Shown here piece after piece: positions 27,000 through 35,248 of a DNA stretch of 64,000 nucleotides. The translations under genes and the position numbers were made by a program. Numbering within the stretch: position 1 is the first letter of the stretch; the number at the start of each line of letters is the position of its first letter. The DNA is from Roseovarius sp. S88. GTDB lineage: Bacteria; Pseudomonadota; Alphaproteobacteria; Rhodobacterales; Rhodobacteraceae. The stretch lies in contig NZ_CP146069.1 of the NCBI RefSeq assembly GCF_037023735.1, positions 1,715,501 to 1,779,500 of the forward strand, in the 5' to 3' direction. Below the pieces are notes generated by a model. That model was not told the origin of the DNA and did no database searches. It saw only the letters and a list, made by a program, of their open reading frames with translations.

Positions 27000-27851
27000 T
27001 CAGTCCAAAAACGCCTTCTCGACCACGTACTCCTTTGGGTCGGAATTCGCCCCTTCGCGCAGGCCGTATTCTTCCAGCATGTCCTTGATCTCAAGGTTAA
27101 ACGCCATGTTGCCGCAGACCATGGCGCGGTCTGTTTCGGGGGCCAGGGGAGTCACGCCGAGATCCTCAAACACCTCGCCCGAGCGCATCAGATCGGTGAT
27201 GCGGCCCATCTTGGGGCTCTCCTCGCGGGTGGTGGTGGGGTAATAGCGCAGCTTTTCAGCAAAGCCTTCGCCGATCAGTTCTGCCAGCATTTCATCGCTG
27301 CGGATGCTCTCAATCAGCTCCGCGCCATAAGTCAACTCACCCACCTCGCGGCAGGTATGGGTGATAATGACCTCGTCGTAATCCTCGTAGGTTTGCGGAT
27401 CGCGCAAAAGCGAGGCAAAGGGGGCAAACCCAGTGCCAGTCGCAAAAAGCCAGAGCCGTTTGCCCGGCAACAGCGCGTCATGCACCAGCGTGCCCACGGG
27501 TTTGGGGCGCAGGATGATCTGATCGCCGGGCTGGATGTGTTGCAGGCGCGAGGTCAGCGGGCCGTCCTGCACCTTGATCGAGTAGAACTCCAACTCATCA
27601 TCCCAGGAGGGCGAGGCGATGGAATACGCGCGCAGAAGCGGTTTCTCTTTGCCCGTCTTCTCATCGGTCTGCATGAGGCCGATCATCACGAACTCGCCCG
27701 AGCGGAAGCGCAGAGAGGCTGGCCGCGTGGTGCGGAAGGAAAAGAGCCGGTCGGTCCAGTGCTTGACCTCGGTCACAGTCTGGGCATCGGGCAGGAGGGG
27801 CACTTTGACAGCCTTGGCTTCGGTCACGTTTACGGTCTCATTCATTCGCAT
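27000..27851 (-). CDS. fpr: Ferredoxin--NADP reductase
   Basis: A flavoprotein of about 283 residues with the FAD-binding LLRAYSIASPSW segment and NADP-binding GTGFAPFASLLRDP. The end EYVVEKAFLD is typical of bacterial Fpr. It transfers electrons between NADPH and ferredoxin, here probably supplying sulfite reductase, since it is the last gene of the sulfate assimilation operon. Start choice among ATG 27851, ATG 27845 and the TTG just before is uncertain; no clear ribosome site. A perfect hairpin lies directly upstream. Confidence 0.92.
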   Translation of the reverse strand: MRMNETVNVTEAKAVKVPLLPDAQTVTEVKHWTDRLFSFRTTRPASLRFRSGEFVMIGLMQTDEKTGKEKPLLRAYSIASPSWDDELEFYSIKVQDGPLTSRLQHIQPGDQIILRPKPVGTLVHDALLPGKRLWLFATGTGFAPFASLLRDPQTYEDYDEVIITHTCREVGELTYGAELIESIRSDEMLAELIGEGFAEKLRYYPTTTREESPKMGRITDLMRSGEVFEDLGVTPLAPETDRAMVCGNMAFNLEIKDMLEEYGLREGANSDPKEYVVEKAFLD

Positions 27852-27856
27852 CAATT

Positions 27857-27878
27857 GCCGGGGGATTTTACCCCCGGC
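27857..27878 (-). other. Perfect hairpin directly upstream of fpr start
   Basis: GCCGGGGG at 27857-27864 and CCCCCGGC at 27871-27878 form an eight-base perfect stem with a six-base loop, ending six bases before the fpr ATG. It may stabilise or terminate the upstream operon transcript, or mask the fpr ribosome site. Confidence 0.55.
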
Positions 27879-27916
27879 ATCTCCTCGTATACTTTGATTT
27901 AGGTCAGGTGAAGGGC

Positions 27917-28348
27917 TTATTCAGCGGCAAATTCGCTCGCGGACGACCCCCGCAGACGGCTTTGATAGTCATGCGCGCGCCAATCTGCGCGGAACCTCCA
28001 CTGATCCTCGGGCTGACGCTTGGCCAGATCTTCCGAGATTTCAATCTCGTCAAAGCCGGCGCGACGCGCCATCGCGTATTGATCCGCAATCACATGACCG
28101 CGGGCGCGCAAGCGCCCCTTGAACCCCATCAGACGCAGCTGACGCGCAATGGTGAACCCGCGCCCATCGGCAAAGTTGGGAAAATCCACGCGGATCATTG
28201 GTGTGTCATCGAGGCGTCCAGCCAACTCGTTAGGATCATTGGACGAGGCCAGATCAATGGCCACACCGGGATGCGCGTCATTGAGCGCGGCGAAATCGCC
28301 GTCCCAGTCGTCTTGTGCAAATCCTGTGTCGGATACGATGATGCTCAT
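27917..28348 (-). CDS. DUF934 family protein of the sulfur assimilation operon
   Basis: A 143-residue DUF934 protein, with the typical FPNFADGRGFTIARQLR segment and a C-terminal EDQWRFRADWRAHDYQSRL. DUF934 genes are regularly linked to sulfite reductase; the biochemical role is not established. The ATG at 28348 overlaps the cysH stop by four bases (ATGA), so the two are translationally coupled. Confidence 0.9.
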   Translation of the reverse strand: MSIIVSDTGFAQDDWDGDFAALNDAHPGVAIDLASSNDPNELAGRLDDTPMIRVDFPNFADGRGFTIARQLRLMGFKGRLRARGHVIADQYAMARRAGFDEIEISEDLAKRQPEDQWRFRADWRAHDYQSRLRGSSASEFAAE

Positions 28349-29091
28349 GCTCTTTCTCCTGTTCTGACGGCTTTCCCGTCCACGAAATGGATGCCGCACT
28401 CGGATTTTTCTGTTCCGCGCCAACGGCCTGCGCGGATATCCTCATTCTGTTTCACGGGGCTGGTGCAGGGCATACAGCCAATCGACGGATAGCCCTTGGC
28501 CAACATCGGATGACGCGGCAGACGGTTTTCTTCCATGTAGGTCTGCACGTCCTCACGGGTCCAATGCGCCAGCGGATTGACCTTCATCCGGCCGGTGGCC
28601 TCTTCGACCTCAAAGAAATCAAGAGTGGCGCGGTCCCCGCCATGATAGCGTTTGCGCCCGGTGATCCAGCCATCAAAGCCTGCAAGAGCGTCTTGCAAAG
28701 GCTGGGTTTTGCGCAAAGCACAGCAGGCGTCGGTATCGCGTTGATGCAACGTAGCATCCGGGTCTTCGGCCTTGAGCGCCACGTTTGAGGCGCGAATGAT
28801 CCGCAAGTCGCTGAGACCTAACCGCTCGCTCACCTCCTGCTGATACACCAGCGTCTCGGCAAAGAGCATCTTGGTGTCGATAAAAATGACCGGTGTGCTG
28901 CGATCAATGATCGAGACCATATGCAAAAGCACGACAGACTCCGCGCCAAAGCTCGACACCAGCGCCAGCTTGCCCGCATCCGGGTTGCCAAGCGCATGCT
29001 CCAGAACGGCGGTGGCCGAATGCAGCCGATACCACTCGTTCAGGCTATTCACCCGAACCGGCAGATCGGTGTTGATCTTACTCTGCAGCAT
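28345..29091 (-). CDS. cysH: Phosphoadenylyl/adenylyl-sulfate reductase, APS type
   Basis: A 248-residue reductase with the nucleotide segment LVSSFGAESVVLLHM, catalytic Cys232 in SECGIHF, and the four cluster cysteines Cys123, Cys124, Cys206 and Cys209 (CC...CxxC). The CC/CxxC pattern marks a 4Fe-4S APS reductase rather than an E. coli-type PAPS reductase, so sulfate would be reduced after a single activation step with no APS kinase needed. ATG at 29091 overlaps the cysI end by 14 bases. Confidence 0.93.
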   Translation of the reverse strand: MLQSKINTDLPVRVNSLNEWYRLHSATAVLEHALGNPDAGKLALVSSFGAESVVLLHMVSIIDRSTPVIFIDTKMLFAETLVYQQEVSERLGLSDLRIIRASNVALKAEDPDATLHQRDTDACCALRKTQPLQDALAGFDGWITGRKRYHGGDRATLDFFEVEEATGRMKVNPLAHWTREDVQTYMEENRLPRHPMLAKGYPSIGCMPCTSPVKQNEDIRAGRWRGTEKSECGIHFVDGKAVRTGERA

Positions 29092-30745
29092 AGGCCTCTG
29101 CCTGTTCATAGAGTGCGGCCTTGAAAGGGGCCATGCCGACGCGGCGGTAGGTCTTGATGAAAGGCTCTTCGGCGCTTGTGCGCACCTCAAGATACGCCTC
29201 AACGATCCGCTCGATGGCCGGAATGATCTCGTCCGCAGAGAAGCCCGGGCCGGTGCGGTCGCCGATGGCGGCGGTTTCGGTGTGATCGCCACCAAGCGTG
29301 ATCTGGTAGTTCTCAACGCCCGCGCGGTCGAGGCCCAGGATGCCGATATGGCCCACATGGTGGTGACCACAGGCGTTGATGCAGCCCGAGATTTTAATCT
29401 TCAGCTCGCCAATCTCATGCTCCAGCTTCAGCTCGTCAAACCGCGTGGCAATCTCTTGCGCAATCGGGATCGAGCGGGCCGTGGCCAGCGCGCAGTAATC
29501 CATGCCGGGGCAGGCGATGATATCGCTGATCAACCCTATATTCGCTGTCGCCAGCCCGTGCTTTTTCAGCTCGGCATGGATCGCAGGCAGGTCGGATTTG
29601 TGCACATGCGGCAGAATGACATTCTGCTCATGGGAAATGCGCAGCTCATCATGGCCATAGCGTTCGGCCAGATCGGCCATCACGCGCATTTGCTCTGCGG
29701 TGGCATCACCCGGCGTTTCGCCATGGGCTTTGAGGCTGATCTGCACGATGGCATAGCCCGGGGCACGGTGCTGGGCCAGATTCACATCCGCCCAGGAGCG
29801 GAAGATCGGATCGGTTTTGTAGGCCGTTTCATAAATCGCCGTGCTTTCGTCGCGGAACGCAGGGGGCGCAAAGGCGGCTTTGATCTCTTCAAAGAGCTGC
29901 ACGTCAATGCCGCTAAAGGTGGGGCGGATCACCTTGAACCGCTCCTCTACCCGCGCACGGATGTCATCAATGCCATGCTCATGCACGGTGATCTTGATGC
30001 GTGACTTGTACTTGTTGTCGCGCCGACCCAGCAGGTTCCAGACGCTGACCACGGCCTCGACATAAGGCAGCAAGTCTTCCTGGCTCACAAACTCAGCGAT
30101 GACCTTGCCAATCATCGGCGTGCGGCCCAAACCACCGCCGACGATGACCTTGTAGCCAATCTCGCCATCGCGCTCGACAATCTGCAAGCCGATGTCATGC
30201 GCCATGGTGACGGCCCGGTCGGCAGGCGCGCCAGTCACAGCGATTTTGAACTTGCGGGGCAGGAACTGAAATTCCGGGTGATCCGTGGACCACTGGCGCA
30301 AAAGTTCAGCCACAGGACGCGGATCGGCAATCTCGTCCGCCGCAGCACCGGCGAAATGGTCCGCGGTGACGTTGCGGATCGTGTTGCCGGATGTCTGGAT
30401 GGCGTGCATCCCCACCTCGGCCAGCGCATCGAGCATATCCGGCACATCGCGCAGCTCGGGCCAGTTGTATTGAATGTTCTGACGCGTAGTGAAATGGCCA
30501 TAGCCCTTGTCCCACTTCTCTGCCAGCAGCGCCAACTGACGCATCTTGGCGCTGTCAAGCGTGCCATAGGGAATGGCCACGCGCAGCATGTAGGCGTGCA
30601 GTTGCAGGTAGAGGCCGTTCATCAGGCGCAGGGGCTTGAATTCGTCCTCGGTGAGCGAGCCGTCAATGCGGCGCTCGACCTGAGCACGGAACTGGCGGTT
30701 GCGCTCGGCCACGAAAGCGGCGTCGAATTCGGAATAGTTATACAT
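29078..30745 (-). CDS. cysI: Assimilatory sulfite reductase hemoprotein (nitrite/sulfite reductase family)
   Basis: A 555-residue siroheme enzyme of the nitrite/sulfite reductase family, with the cluster and siroheme motif CPGMDYC (CX5C) and CINAC (CX3C) near residue 460, and two ferredoxin-like halves. It reduces sulfite to sulfide in the cytoplasm. Its position between a siroheme synthase and APS reductase supports sulfite, not nitrite, as substrate. It overlaps the DUF2849 gene by eight bases. Confidence 0.93.
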   Translation of the reverse strand: MYNYSEFDAAFVAERNRQFRAQVERRIDGSLTEDEFKPLRLMNGLYLQLHAYMLRVAIPYGTLDSAKMRQLALLAEKWDKGYGHFTTRQNIQYNWPELRDVPDMLDALAEVGMHAIQTSGNTIRNVTADHFAGAAADEIADPRPVAELLRQWSTDHPEFQFLPRKFKIAVTGAPADRAVTMAHDIGLQIVERDGEIGYKVIVGGGLGRTPMIGKVIAEFVSQEDLLPYVEAVVSVWNLLGRRDNKYKSRIKITVHEHGIDDIRARVEERFKVIRPTFSGIDVQLFEEIKAAFAPPAFRDESTAIYETAYKTDPIFRSWADVNLAQHRAPGYAIVQISLKAHGETPGDATAEQMRVMADLAERYGHDELRISHEQNVILPHVHKSDLPAIHAELKKHGLATANIGLISDIIACPGMDYCALATARSIPIAQEIATRFDELKLEHEIGELKIKISGCINACGHHHVGHIGILGLDRAGVENYQITLGGDHTETAAIGDRTGPGFSADEIIPAIERIVEAYLEVRTSAEEPFIKTYRRVGMAPFKAALYEQAEAYAAE

Positions 30746-31046
30746 CAGTCAACTCCGCCTGTTTGCCGTGGAAGTAATTCGACGGCCCGGTGCGCCTAAA
30801 CTCTTCGCGGAAATGCGTCGGCTGCGGTCCATCCTCGGACGGTGCGGCATCGGCCAGATACGCGCCCACAACTAGCTCGGGCTGGCCTTCGGCCTGGGCC
30901 AGACGCAGATTGGCCAGACCCTCGTCTTTGATAAGTTCCGCCTCGGAAAGATCGCGCGTCCAGCGGTCATCGGCGGTCTGATAGACCACATCGCCCTCAA
31001 TCAGCGCGTTGGCGGTGACGACTTTGGGAGTGAATTCACGGGGCAT
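30738..31046 (-). CDS. DUF2849 family protein
   Basis: A 102-residue protein of the DUF2849 family, found almost always beside sulfite reductase in alphaproteobacteria. Segments KVVTANALIEGDVVYQTADDRW and YLADAAPSEDGPQPTHFREEFR are typical. It is one base from the siroheme synthase stop and overlaps cysI, so it is a core member of the operon. Its biochemical role is unknown. Confidence 0.92.
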   Translation of the reverse strand: MPREFTPKVVTANALIEGDVVYQTADDRWTRDLSEAELIKDEGLANLRLAQAEGQPELVVGAYLADAAPSEDGPQPTHFREEFRRTGPSNYFHGKQAELTDV

Positions 31047-32440
31047 CAGGCGAACTCCTGTTGAATATCTGTAAGGGCGGCTTCGGCGGCGCGGGGGGCA
31101 AGGCCGATGAGCGTGAGGGCCGGGCCATTGAGGTCAGAGGCGTCGAGATCATTGACCAGCCCCGACAGGGTGGTCGCCAGAATGCGCTGATCCGGGCGGC
31201 TGGCGTTTTCAATGATGCTCACCGGTGTGCTGCGATCCGCGCCGTACATCAACAGACGGCCCTGAATAAAGCGGGCGGATTTCTTGCCCATGTAGACGGC
31301 GGCCACCTCTCCGGGGCGGGCCAGCGAGGCCCAGTCGTGATCGGCATAACCCTTCATGTCGTGACCGGTGACAAAGCGCACAGACGAGTTGCGCCCCCGC
31401 TTGGTCAGGCTTTGACCCAGGCTTGCGACACTGGCCGAGGCGGCGGTAATGCCAGGCACGACGTGCCAGCTGATGTCGGCGGCCATGACGGCCTCAATTT
31501 CTTCATCCAGACGGCCAAAAACGGTGGGATCGCCGCCCTTGAGGCGCACCACCTGTGCGCCTGTGGCGGCATGCTCGATGATCAGCGCGTTGATGTCATC
31601 TTGCGACATGGAGGGGCCAAACCCCTCTTTGCCAGCGTTGATCAGGATGGCCTCGCGGCGGGCGAGTTCCAAAATGTCCTTGGTCACAAGACGGTCGTGA
31701 ATGACCACATCGGCCGCGTCGAGCGCCTTGCGCGCCTTGAGCGTCAGAAGCTCCGGGTCGCCGGGACCTGCGCCGACAAAGGCGACATGCCCTTCACGCT
31801 CTTGCGCGCGCTCATGTTTGTCGAGAAGAGCGGGCAGGGTGTCCTGCACAGCGTTTTCACCGCCCTGATCCATCGCGCGGGGGCCTGCGTTGAAGTAAAA
31901 GTCCGACCAGAAGTCGCGACGCTTGCGGCCCATGGGCAGCACTTCAACCGCTTTGCGGAAGGCCTTGCCGATGCGCGCGAGCGGACCCAGGTTGGCGGGC
32001 AGGCGCGCCTCAAGGTCGGATTTTATGGCTCGGGCCAGAACCGGGGCTGCGCCCTCGGTGCCGATGGCGACGGTGACAGGGTCACGATCGACGATGGCAG
32101 GTGTGATAAATTCGCTGTCGCCCAGATTGTCGACGATATTGACCATCGCCCCATCCGCACGGGCAATGGTCGAGGTGCGCGCGTCTTCGGCGTCATCCTC
32201 GTCAGCGGCATAGAAAAGCACGGCGCAGGTCGCATCACCCGGCTCCATCGCGCGGCGCACCAGACGCAGGCGGCCTTCATTTGCCCAGTTTTCGATCTCT
32301 TTCGCGGGATCGGATGAGAACACGGTCAGGCTGGCTTCGGTTTTTAGAAGTAGACGCAACTTGGCCAAAGCCGCCTCACCGCCGCCCGACAGCACCACGC
32401 GCCGTCCTTCCAGCGCTACGAAGATAGGAAAATGTTTCAA
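31046..32440 (-). CDS. cysG: Siroheme synthase, trifunctional CysG
   Basis: A 464-residue protein: the N-terminal dehydrogenase/ferrochelatase part (VVLSGGGEAALAKLRLLL) followed by a uroporphyrinogen-III methyltransferase (GAGPGDPELLTLKARKALDAADVVIHDRLV, RLKGGDPTVFGRLDEE). It makes siroheme for the sulfite reductase downstream. It is the first gene of the sulfate assimilation operon and is divergent from an Lrp-type regulator gene. Confidence 0.94.
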   Translation of the reverse strand: MKHFPIFVALEGRRVVLSGGGEAALAKLRLLLKTEASLTVFSSDPAKEIENWANEGRLRLVRRAMEPGDATCAVLFYAADEDDAEDARTSTIARADGAMVNIVDNLGDSEFITPAIVDRDPVTVAIGTEGAAPVLARAIKSDLEARLPANLGPLARIGKAFRKAVEVLPMGRKRRDFWSDFYFNAGPRAMDQGGENAVQDTLPALLDKHERAQEREGHVAFVGAGPGDPELLTLKARKALDAADVVIHDRLVTKDILELARREAILINAGKEGFGPSMSQDDINALIIEHAATGAQVVRLKGGDPTVFGRLDEEIEAVMAADISWHVVPGITAASASVASLGQSLTKRGRNSSVRFVTGHDMKGYADHDWASLARPGEVAAVYMGKKSARFIQGRLLMYGADRSTPVSIIENASRPDQRILATTLSGLVNDLDASDLNGPALTLIGLAPRAAEAALTDIQQEFA

Positions 32441-32584
32441 GGCCGTCGCCTCCGGTTCCAGAATTCTTGAGTAATATATAGGAAATTATTCCAATAAAGC
32501 GCCATATACGCTTGCAAATAAGGATCAATGTTCTAATTTTTAGCTAACTTATCGGGAATGTTCTGGAAAAGAGGAAAAACCGGA
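32441..32584. promoter_or_regulatory. Divergent cysG / Lrp-type regulator control region
   Basis: An AT-rich 144-base gap. GGAAATTATTCC at 32481-32492 is an inverted repeat (GGAA-N4-TTCC) 40 bases before cysG. AATGTTCT occurs twice, at 32527-32534 and 32557-32564, exactly 30 bases apart, which places the two copies on the same face of the helix. These are candidate sites for the divergently encoded regulator; not verified. Confidence 0.5.
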
Positions 32585-33055
32585 ATGGCTGTTCGTCTCG
32601 ACGATCTGGATCGGAAAATTCTTTTGGAGCTGCAGCGCGACGGGGGGCAATCGCTGGATGATATCGCCAAGTCCGTGGGCAGTTCCAAGACCCCGGTGTG
32701 GAACCGGATTCGCAAAATGCGCGATGGGGGCGTGATCAAGCACCAGACCTATCTGCTGGATGCTGAAGCGCTCGGGTTCGAGGCGTGTTTCTTTGTCCTG
32801 ATCCGCACGTCAGAGCATGATGCCGGCTGGCAGGGGCGGTTTCTGAACGCGTTGAAAAGCCGCCCCGAAGTGCTGGAGGCACACCGTTTGGCAGGGGATA
32901 TCGACTACATCCTGAAGGTCGTGGTGGCCAACGCACGGGCCTACGACACGTTCTACCAGGCGCTGATATCGGAAGTGAAAGTGCACAATGTTACGGCGCT
33001 TTTGTCGATGGAAGAAATCAAGTCGACGACGGTGTTGCCGATGGAGGTGGGGTGA
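32585..33055 (+). CDS. Lrp/AsnC family transcriptional regulator
   Basis: A 156-residue regulator with an N-terminal helix-turn-helix (LDDLDRKILLELQRDGGQSLDDIAKSVGSSKTPVWNRIRKM) and a C-terminal ligand-binding ferredoxin-like domain. The ATG at 32585 gives the usual Lrp start; longer readings are weaker. Divergent placement from the sulfate assimilation operon suggests it controls that operon, possibly sensing a sulfur amino acid or intermediate. This regulation is inferred from location. Confidence 0.9.
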   Translation: MAVRLDDLDRKILLELQRDGGQSLDDIAKSVGSSKTPVWNRIRKMRDGGVIKHQTYLLDAEALGFEACFFVLIRTSEHDAGWQGRFLNALKSRPEVLEAHRLAGDIDYILKVVVANARAYDTFYQALISEVKVHNVTALLSMEEIKSTTVLPMEVG

Positions 33056-33272
33056 GGGGGTGTAACTCTCGCGCGGAATTGAGGCGCGCAGCGCCGCCGC
33101 GCGATCGCCAGACCGCCCCATCGGGCTGGCGATTGGTTGATGTCAGCACATTGTTCAAAGAGTTTGCGGCTTGGCAGACATAAAGTGCTTTGAACTTTCA
33201 GCAGGTCGCCACCCCGCGGTCTGACAATCGCGCGGCTCAATGGTAAATGTTATGTATGGCTTAACGCAGTTG

Positions 33273-33329
33273 GTAGGCCGGGTTTCAACCCGGCACGTGT
33301 TGCGATCGCGGGGTGAAACCCCGCCCTAC
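33273..33329. repeat. Paired inverted REP-like element
   Basis: Two 22-base hairpin units face each other across 13 bases: the first (33273-33294) contains GCCGGGTTTCAACCCGGC, and the second (33308-33329) contains GCGGGGTGAAACCCCGC. Each is a GTAGG-led unit when read from its outer end, and the reverse complement of one resembles the other. The element overlaps the tpiA stop codon. It fits a REP/BIME-like bacterial repeat; other copies in the genome are needed to prove it. Confidence 0.7.
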
Positions 33330-34084
33330 GCCGACCCCTCCAGCGCCGTGATAATCGGCGAGAAATCCTCGGCCTTCAAACTCGCGCCGCCCACAAGTGC
33401 GCCATCCACATTGTCCGTCGCAAAAATCTCGGCCGCGTTGCCGGGTTTCACGGACCCGCCGTAAAGCAACGGTATCCCACCGCCCTCAGCCTCCCCGAAA
33501 CGCTGGATCAGCCGCGTGCGAATGAAGTCATGCACTTCGTCAATCTGTGCGGTGGTGGGCACTTTGCCGGTGCCAATGGCCCAGATGGGTTCATAGGCGA
33601 CAACGGTGTTGGTGGCACAGCAGCTGTCGGGCAGGGAGGCGGCCAGCTGACCGCCGATGATGTCGAGCGTGTTGTTGGCCTCGCGTTGGGCCAGCGACTC
33701 GCCCAGGCAGATGATCGTCACAAGACCCACCGCCTGTGCCGCCTTGGCCTTGGCGCGGACATCTTCGCTGCTTTCCTCGTGATCCTCGCGGCGCTCTGAA
33801 TGGCCCAGGATCACGGATGTGGCCCCGGCATCCACCAGCATTTCCGCCGAGATATCGCCGGTATGGGTGCCAGATGGCTCGGCGTGACAATCCTGTCCGC
33901 CAATTTCTACGGGTGTATCCGCCATTGCCGCACTTGCGGTCTGAATGAGCGTGGCAGGCGGGCAGATCAGGATACCGACCGAAGGATTGGGATGCGCCCG
34001 GGCCAGCGCCTCCAGCTCTGCAAGCGCCGCGCGGGTGCCATTCATCTTCCAGTTTCCAGCGGCGAGTTTGCGGGCTTGGGTCAT
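33326..34084 (-). CDS. tpiA: Triosephosphate isomerase
   Basis: A 252-residue TIM barrel with substrate lysine in AAGNWKMNG, catalytic histidine in ILGHSERR and catalytic glutamate in [12 protein letters not shown], with the phosphate loop GGSVKPGN. It interconverts dihydroxyacetone phosphate and glyceraldehyde 3-phosphate. The upstream TfoX-like gene follows on with a four-base overlap. A repeat element covers the stop codon. Confidence 0.97.
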   Translation of the reverse strand: MTQARKLAAGNWKMNGTRAALAELEALARAHPNPSVGILICPPATLIQTASAAMADTPVEIGGQDCHAEPSGTHTGDISAEMLVDAGATSVILGHSERREDHEESSEDVRAKAKAAQAVGLVTIICLGESLAQREANNTLDIIGGQLAASLPDSCCATNTVVAYEPIWAIGTGKVPTTAQIDEVHDFIRTRLIQRFGEAEGGGIPLLYGGSVKPGNAAEIFATDNVDGALVGGASLKAEDFSPIITALEGSA

Positions 34085-34410
34085 CTGAGGTCCTTCAATG
34101 TCTCGCGTGCCAGATCGCAGGCCAGCTCCGCGTCGTCAAGCGCGGCGTCGGGCAGGGACCAGTAGGGCATGGATGTGGGCGGCTTGCCTTCGCGGCTGTA
34201 GGTCCAGCGGGTGCCGCCCATCTCTTCCAGCTTGGCAATCATATCCGCGCCCTGCGCCTTGAGATAGGGCGTACCGTCGCTGTGCAGAATGGCAAAGATC
34301 GTGCCGTCGGCATAAAGGCACAGCCCGCCCATCATCTTGCGTGTGGTGATGTCTCCAATGGGGCCAAAAAGCTCAACTGAACCGGCGATATCGGCGTCTG
34401 AGACGCTCAT
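34081..34410 (-). CDS. TfoX/Sxy N-terminal domain protein
   Basis: A 109-residue protein with the TfoX_N pattern: [23 protein letters not shown] and LKAQGADMI. This domain occurs in competence regulators but is also widespread without that role; here only the N-terminal domain is present. It overlaps tpiA and the Fe-S assembly gene by four bases each, so it is part of a coupled minus-strand run. Confidence 0.85.
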   Translation of the reverse strand: MSVSDADIAGSVELFGPIGDITTRKMMGGLCLYADGTIFAILHSDGTPYLKAQGADMIAKLEEMGGTRWTYSREGKPPTSMPYWSLPDAALDDAELACDLARETLKDLR

Positions 34411-34772
34411 TTCTTCTCGAACAACGCCTCATCGAACTTGATCGACTCGCCGCAGCCGCAGGCCTCGGAGACATTGGGGTTGTTGAAGACAAAACCGGAT
34501 TCCAGCAACGAGGTCTGATAATCGATCTCGGTGCCAAAAAGGAACATCTGCGCCATCGGCGCAATCATCACCCGCGCGCCGTCCTGTTCGACCACCTCGT
34601 CATGGGGATCGACCTCATTGACGTAATCCATGGTGTATTCCATGCCCGCGCAGCCGCCTTTCTTGACGCCGATGCGCAGGCCCTGATGGCCGTCTTTCTC
34701 CATCAGCGCCGCAATCTTTTGTGCCGCGTTGGGGGTCATGCTGACCGCTTGTTTTCCTGGAATGCCGAACAT
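34407..34772 (-). CDS. Iron-sulfur cluster assembly A-type carrier (HesB/IscA/SufA family)
   Basis: A 121-residue A-type carrier with the three cluster cysteines Cys41 (KGGCAGMEY), Cys105 and Cys107 (ACGCGES). It receives and delivers Fe-S clusters. The downstream order, TfoX-like gene then tpiA, and the SufT-like gene upstream by 29 bases, show it is in an assembly-factor run, separate from a full suf operon that would be elsewhere. Confidence 0.93.
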   Translation of the reverse strand: MFGIPGKQAVSMTPNAAQKIAALMEKDGHQGLRIGVKKGGCAGMEYTMDYVNEVDPHDEVVEQDGARVMIAPMAQMFLFGTEIDYQTSLLESGFVFNNPNVSEACGCGESIKFDEALFEKK

Positions 34773-34801
34773 AAAGCTCGCCTTTCAATCCAATAACCAC
34801 T

Positions 34802-35164
34802 TCACAGAAAGCCCAGCTCCAGCCGCGCCTCATCGCTCATCATATCCATGCCCCAGGGGGGCTCCCATGTGAGCTCCACGTCGACCTGTTTGACCCCTGG
34901 CAGGGGTTCAACCGCTTCGGCCACCCAGCCGGGCATTTCGCCGGCCACGGGGCAACCCGGCGCAGTCAGCGTCATGATCACCTTCACTGCATTTTCCGGA
35001 TCAACATCAATGGTATAGATCAGACCCAGGTCATAGATATTAACAGGAATTTCCGGGTCAAACACCGAGCGGCACGCCTCGACGATCTGGTCATAAAGCG
35101 GGTGATCTGTGGTTGAGGGCGCAATGAGCGGCGCACCTTCCATGGGATCAGGATTTTGGGTCAT
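34802..35164 (-). CDS. SufT / DUF59 (MIP18-like) iron-sulfur assembly protein
   Basis: A 120-residue DUF59 protein with the FDPEIPVNIYDLGLIY segment and the cysteine in LTAPGCPVAGEMPGW. It helps Fe-S cluster maturation. ATG at 35164 is chosen as the family start; a longer reading adds 18 unlikely residues. It lies upstream of the A-type carrier on the same strand. Confidence 0.92.
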   Translation of the reverse strand: MTQNPDPMEGAPLIAPSTTDHPLYDQIVEACRSVFDPEIPVNIYDLGLIYTIDVDPENAVKVIMTLTAPGCPVAGEMPGWVAEAVEPLPGVKQVDVELTWEPPWGMDMMSDEARLELGFL

Positions 35165-35248
35165 GTCCGGTCCTGTGACGTTTTCCTGAGCAAAGATATA
35201 AGGTTTATACTGAGGCACGTCCAGAGGCGTGTCCCAATCAGGGTTGTG

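Noticed and set aside
28871..30004. 377-codon plus-strand ORF opposite cysI/cysH
   Set aside because: Shadow of sulfite reductase and APS reductase genes; composition rich in His, Arg, Gly as expected for antisense frames.
31061..32317. 418-codon plus-strand ORF opposite cysG
   Set aside because: Antisense reading of a clear CysG; no recognisable protein, high-GC long ORFs are common on the opposite strand.
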